Source: Paguma larvata
Taxonomy: Eukaryota > Chordata > Mammalia > Carnivora > Viverridae
Assembly (NCBI GenBank): GCA_030068075.1
Contig: CM057829.1
Coordinates: forward strand, 81,279,132 to 81,343,131
Direction of reading: 5' to 3'
Length of the DNA: 64,000 nt
Shown: piece after piece, positions 59,027-64,000 of the stretch
How the letters are laid out: every line of letters begins with the position of its first letter
How positions within the stretch are numbered: the first letter of the stretch is position 1
Made by a program: the position numbers and the translations under genes
Notes under the pieces: model-generated
Databases searched by the model: none
What the model saw: the letters and a program-made list of their open reading frames with translations, nothing else
Told to the model about the DNA's origin: nothing

Positions 59027-61723
59027 TTTTTGTTTTTTGCTATAATGAAAGTAGTTCTTTGAGACTGTCTTCACCCCTTTTGTGTCTCTCAACTCTGATA
59101 CCAGAAAAGTAACTCACAATTGTTCATTGTAATCTAACAAATCTCATAAATTGGGCCTTGCTGGAAATATCTGTATATGCATTTGAACTCTGTGGCAACA
59201 CTTTCAGTTGGATTCATCTTGCCCATCTGTGTTCTTTCCTCTCTTGTAATCTATCTTCATAGTTGCTTGTTCAAATCCTTATTGTTTTTATCACTGTCTT
59301 CTGAAAATACTTGTTGAACAACAAAATAATAGATTTTGTTCATTAGAGTACCATCTTCCACCATATTAAATTGGGGCAAGAAAGCAAGGGTTATTTGGTG
59401 ATAGGTTCTGCTCCTCTTCCTCCTCTCCCCTCAACTCCTGCTGCCTCCTTCTCTAGTCCTTATATTTCACTATAAATAAGGAAGATTTTATGTTTACTAA
59501 CTTAGTGAAATTGTGCAAAATGCTCATTTGAATCTCATATGTTTTGTTTTGTTTTGTTTTTTTTAATGCACTGTTTTGTTCTTTTTCTTCTGGACACTTG
59601 GTTCTAAAAAGTCTTCCTAGTTGCTATGCCTTCATAGAATTACTATCTAATCACTCAAGATATACCAAAAAACTAAGGGAACTTTCACCAAAAAGACCAG
59701 TGGATACAAATATACAAATTTCTAAGTATCTTCCTGACAGTTGCAACAATTTTGAACAGATACTTGCAAGATCTGTCTAATTCTGATTGTTTTGTTACAA
59801 AACCTGGTTGACAAAGAGCTCCTGTTAGGATGGGGAGATGTGTCAGGTTGGCAGTTGCTTGCTTATACGTGCATTATTCGTTTCTCTGGTTTCTTTTTAA
59901 GGAATTTTTCTAAAGCATTTGCCTATTTTATGAGAATTAGGTAGGTGAAAGTAGATAATGTCATTCACCGTTATAAGCATGAATAAATTGCAATATCTCA
60001 CAAAATCCTGGAAGTAAATAGACAGACAGACATAGTATGCCCCTGTCACACTTTGCACATTCAAGAATGCCTAGTCTTCTTTGAGGATAACTCATATGCT
60101 TATGGAGGGATGATCCTTTGGGGTGTGGCCCTGGTGAAGGCACTAGTCTCAAAGCATATAATGCAGCAGGAGTTGAAGTGCATTGGAAAAACTTAAGCCA
60201 TGTTAGATCTTCCTCTTCAGCGGCATAAGCACAAAGGGGCCCTTGGGGCGCCCAGGATGACTCACACATGAGCCTGCCTGAGAACTAGCACTGGGATACT
60301 TGCTGTGTGAAGGATATTAGGATATCGGTCTTGAATAGAAAAGCAGCGATGATGAAAAACAACCGCAGGAGCTAGACACTTTTCCCTTTACAACTCCTGA
60401 GTCCGCACTCCAGCCAAGGGTAGAAGAAGGCATGCTCCAAAGGAAGGAAGGAAGGAAGTGAGAGGGCAGGTCCAAATCCCTCTAGCCAAGACTCAGTAGG
60501 CCCTGAGGGAAGGGAGGCAAGGAGCGATGGATCGGATATGTAAGTAAATTTTCATTCTACACAGGATTATTATATTTAAAAGAGACTGGAGAATTAAAGG
60601 GAAAATAAAATCATTTCAAATTGTTCAATGAATGGGTTACACATGCAGCATTTCGCCCCAGCGATATCAATAATTTCAGAGGTACAGTATGTGTGTGCAC
60701 GCATGGGGAAAAGGAGCCAGATTTCCCCAAAGTATGCAGGATCATAGACAAGGAGGTGTAATGGAGATCAGAGACAGAATCTGGTCCAAAGTCTCATTTG
60801 TGTGAAGTAGTTAGAAAGTAAACTCAGGTAGCATGGCCTGCCAAGGTCAGATAGTCTTCTAAACGTCAGGGGTGGTCCTTGCCCCAAAGGATCAGTACTC
60901 GTGCTGCTTCTAAACATTTTCCCAATGTTATCTTTTTTTTCCATTTTGTCCATTTTCTGAGAAACTTTTTGTAAAAGCATGAGTTATAATTATAATTCTG
61001 GTATTACACGAATTATAATGTGTCTCCTGTCCTACGCCCAGCTAGGTAAGTCAATGACAGCTGTTCTCACCACTAGCAGATGTTTGTAGGTTCTCAGCCA
61101 TCAAGGCCAGATGCTTTGAGTGTTACCATTTTTATACAATAAGGAAGCGTCATTGACTTGCAATGCCTTGCTTACATACGTTACCTTGTAGGCTTTTGGA
61201 AGATGATACAACTTCTATCAGGCAGGATTTTCAACCTTCTCATTCAGGCACTCACTCAGAACTGCCCTGTGATCACCTTGTGTCCTGTTGCTGTTCAGGG
61301 AAGTTCTTGAATAAGAATGGGGGTCAGAGGTGGGGGTCATCATGAAGAAAATGCCGCCCTGAGCAGGCCACACCCCAGTTTTATTAAGATTGTACATGTG
61401 AAAGAATTGTTAAACGAAGCATTGTGATGATTAAATAAATACCTAAACTTTTAGTTGTTCGCATAGTTTTGAAGCACATTTTTAGTATTATATAGGATAC
61501 TTTTGCCATTTTAAAAACTGCCTTTAACCTGCATTCTCTTATAAAAGGCCACATTTTAAAATATGAGGCTGCATCTTTATTACTATACTGTGCAATATAT
61601 AATTAACTCGTAAATGATTCAACTTAGGTAGCATAAAGAAGAATTATAGCACAAGTCTTTGTAAGTATGTGTTAAGGTTATGGTCATTTGCTACTGCAGG
61701 CTCCATGGTACTCTGGCACTCTT
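59027..61723. other. Unique sequence, no gene seen
   Basis: No frame above 102 codons and no exon structure. A short (GGAA)n occurs near 60439-60457. No retroelement is recognised. Confidence 0.5.
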
Positions 61724-62018
61724 AAGAGTCTTCCTGGGAGACAAAACACAAGAGACTCTTAAAGACTAAGAACAAACGGAGGGGGGAGTGGGAGGGGGGA
61801 GGGTGGGTGACGGGCACAGAGGAGGGCACTTGTTGAGATGAACACTGGGTGTTGTATGAAAATCAATTTGACAATAAATTATTTAAAAAAAAGAGTAATA
61901 AAAAATGAACTCTCAGGATTAGGAGCTCTTCCTTAATAATACCAACCAAGGCACTAAACTGTTTATATAAATGTATTAAAAGGATCTAACAAAAAAAAAA
62001 AAAAAAGAGTCTTCCTGG
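61724..62018 (+). mobile_element. Young LINE-1 3' end with 3' transduction and target duplication
   Basis: A perfect 14-base duplication aagagtcttcctgg lies at 61724-61737 and 62005-62018. Inside, 61738-61884 is the felid L1 3' UTR end (aagagactcttaaagacta, gggcacttgttgagatgaac, actgggtgttgtatg, AATAAA at 61873-61878) followed by a short A-run at 61885-61892. About 98 bases of non-L1 sequence (61893-61990) follow, with ATTAAA at 61975-61980, then an A-run at 61991-62006. The target site CTT/AAGAG fits L1 endonuclease. This is the layout of a severely 5'-truncated L1 insertion that carried flanking sequence from its source locus. Confidence 0.92.
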
Positions 62019-62220
62019 CTTCAGCTCTGAGATGTTATCTATTTGATTCTAAATCAGAGGGTGTTTTATTCTTAAAAATCCCATCATGGTTATTATCAGA
62101 AAGGCAATGAAACAGAATAGAGGACATGTTTTAGGTAAACTATATCTATACTCAGGCCTCAGAATCCCCAGGATGTAAACAATAGTCAACGGAAGATAGG
62201 GAAAAAGAGTAAAGCTTGCT

Positions 62221-62410
62221 CTAGGAGGAAGCTAGCTGAAGGAAGTGGAGACAGAGGAAGGGAGAGGAAAATGCAGGATCAGGGGTAGAGTGGGTGGAAG
62301 GAAGAGGAGACGGCGCACGTGAGAGTAGGTCAGGAGTGAGGGGAAGGAGCAGCAGAGAAGAGGAAGAGACAGAAGAAGACGGCAGTACAACGGAGCATGG
62401 ACATCAGCGT
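62221..62410 (+). repeat. Polypurine-rich stretch
   Basis: The plus strand is mostly A and G for about 190 bases, without a simple repeat unit. GC is well above the local mean. The 85-codon frame across it has low-complexity Glu/Arg/Ser content and is not supported as coding. Confidence 0.75.
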
Positions 62411-64000
62411 GAGAATTTGTCCTGGGAATGTCTGAGGGCCATTGAACAGGGCTCATCGCTTCCAAAGCTTGGTCTTCCCATGGAGCGCAAAATTTTAAGG
62501 GAGAGGGTAAAGGTGGAGCCTTTTAAAGGTTCACTATACATATTTTTTTGATTAGAAAAAAAATAACACAACACATCATGTTGCCTATTATTTTTAATCT
62601 TTACTCTCGCATATATTTGAATCTTTTCACACTTAAATATTTTAGAATAAATATTTTAAGATTATTTCCTCTAAAAACACATGCAATATATTTCTTAAAC
62701 AAAATGAGATTACAGCAAACAAAATAGGAGCACTCTTTTCTAAGTCAAGAATATTCTATTCATTCTCTTATTCCATCATATAGTTCTCTAATATCATTTA
62801 ATCGATGGAAAATTTTCACATATTTTGGAATTTCAATGCCATAAGGGGGTTGTCTAGGGTGGGTGGGCATTTGGTGTTTCCAAATTGCTTCCTGCGTTGT
62901 AACTGAACGATACTAAAAACTGCATATTTTGTGTGTGTATTATTTAATTCTTTTCTTAGTATCAATCTCTTGATGTGGATTTAAGTTAATACGTTTGAAT
63001 TTTAGGTCTTTTGTGCTTCATTACCAATTGTCCCTGGGAAAGTTACTGAGTGGCAATCCTATTAGCAACATGGGAGAAGCCTCACAAAGAGCTGTTTCCG
63101 CATTTCTTTACAATTGCTGAAATGCTGAATTATTTTACTTCTCTGAATAATGGGCAATTGAAAAAAAAAATGCCTTGAAGATTAAAGGAGACTATAATAA
63201 CCTAAACAAGATCAAAGAATAAAAAAATCTCTCTATGAGTGATTTCCCTTAAATTCATTAAAAAGATATTCTAAAGGCACTGTAATTGTTTGGATAGGAA
63301 GAACTGGTTATTAGTACCGAAAGAAGGCCTACAGACTTAAAATCAGGTGTTTGATGTAAGGCCATGCTTTCCCCCCTTTTCTTCCCATCTCTGCCTGCAT
63401 ATTATAAACAAATTACTGCGGGCTTATGTGGATGACGTCTTCCGCCAAAATAATTCAAATCAACTCTTTGATATACTTTACCGTATATTCTGTTGTATAC
63501 CAGCTTCAGCTTACCTAACATACATTTTAATCTCTTTCCAGGGCAGCAGCATTCACCTAGTTGCATTTCACAAGCACCTCCTAAATGATTTTGGTATACT
63601 TAACTTCATAACAAATGCTAAAAGTATCAAGACAATTGAAATGTAGCCATGCCAATCATATTTTAAAGTTATAGGATGGCAAACTCTAAGTATAATCATT
63701 CTCATTGATTTTTGTAGGGTGTCCTTTGCCTAAATAAGTTCGGGACAGGAGGATCTAGACTTATATCACTGATGAAATCAGAATTATCTCTTATGAATGG
63801 GATATGTTCATTGTTATTCGTTCCTTGAGATCAACCCTAAAAGCTGTTCGAGAGTTATAAATAAATATGTTTTTAATAGGTTTGACATTTAAGCATCTTG
63901 GAAAACATCATGAAATACTTTGGATAGAAATTATGCTTTCATATCTTACCCGGATTTGCTTTGCTGTTTAAGACTCTTCCCGGTCAATGTCTCTTATCTG
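62411..64000. other. Unique sequence to window end
   Basis: No gene or clear repeat is recognised. The 99-codon frame at 63347-63646 shows no known domain; it lies alone and is probably chance. Confidence 0.45.

Noticed and set aside
58886..59112. Lys/Glu-rich and Phe/Ser-rich frames
   Set aside because: Translations of the (TTTC)n microsatellite.
62294..62551. 85-codon frame in polypurine DNA
   Set aside because: Low-complexity Glu/Arg/Ser composition from purine bias, no domain.

Overview
This 64 kb window is mammalian nuclear DNA from a carnivore, almost certainly a cat-family (felid) genome. The evidence is at least seventeen copies of the carnivore tRNA-Lys-derived SINE (SINEC) in its felid form: a head ending in the gcgcctgggtggctcag motif, a body containing gctcagagcctggagcctgc, a CT-rich stretch and an AATAAA/A-rich tail. 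It also carries felid-type LINE-1 3' ends with the phrase actgggtgttgt, and many older mammalian repeats (L1M-type LINEs, MIR, MaLR-like LTRs, Tigger and MER5-like DNA transposons).

No protein-coding gene is supported. The base composition is AT-rich. The open reading frames are short (none over 200 codons) and the longer ones lie inside LINE-1 copies or SINEs. No exon series, CpG island, rRNA, tRNA gene, CRISPR array or operon was seen. The window is best read as a gene desert or the inside of a very large intron.

Layout: 1-4.5 kb is unique sequence. 4.5-9.4 kb holds two LINE-1 copies with 5' inversions (twin priming), in opposite orientations, plus a ~180 bp inverted-repeat pair about 2 kb apart. 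10.5-16.3 kb has MER5-like, MIR, Tigger and LTR relics. 16.6-19.1 kb is an ancient antisense L1 with two nested SINEs. 20.9-27.6 kb mixes SINEs and L1 3' ends. 28-36.9 kb is mostly unique, with SINEs, an L1 ORF1 relic and an unusual perfect hairpin beside a TG/TA microsatellite. 36.9-41.1 kb is the longest L1, on the minus strand, decayed and internally deleted. 43-48 kb has MIR, SINE and LTR relics. 48-61.7 kb is mainly unique with scattered SINEs and microsatellites. 61.7-62.0 kb is a very young-looking L1 3' end with a perfect target-site duplication and an apparent 3' transduction. The end is unique sequence with a polypurine stretch.

Nothing here works together as a pathway. The points of interest are insertion mechanisms (twin priming, transduction, nested insertions), one hairpin that may record a template switch, and several repeat-free stretches that look like possible conserved non-coding elements but cannot be shown to be so from one sequence. 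Repeat family names rest on recalled consensus features, not on a search.
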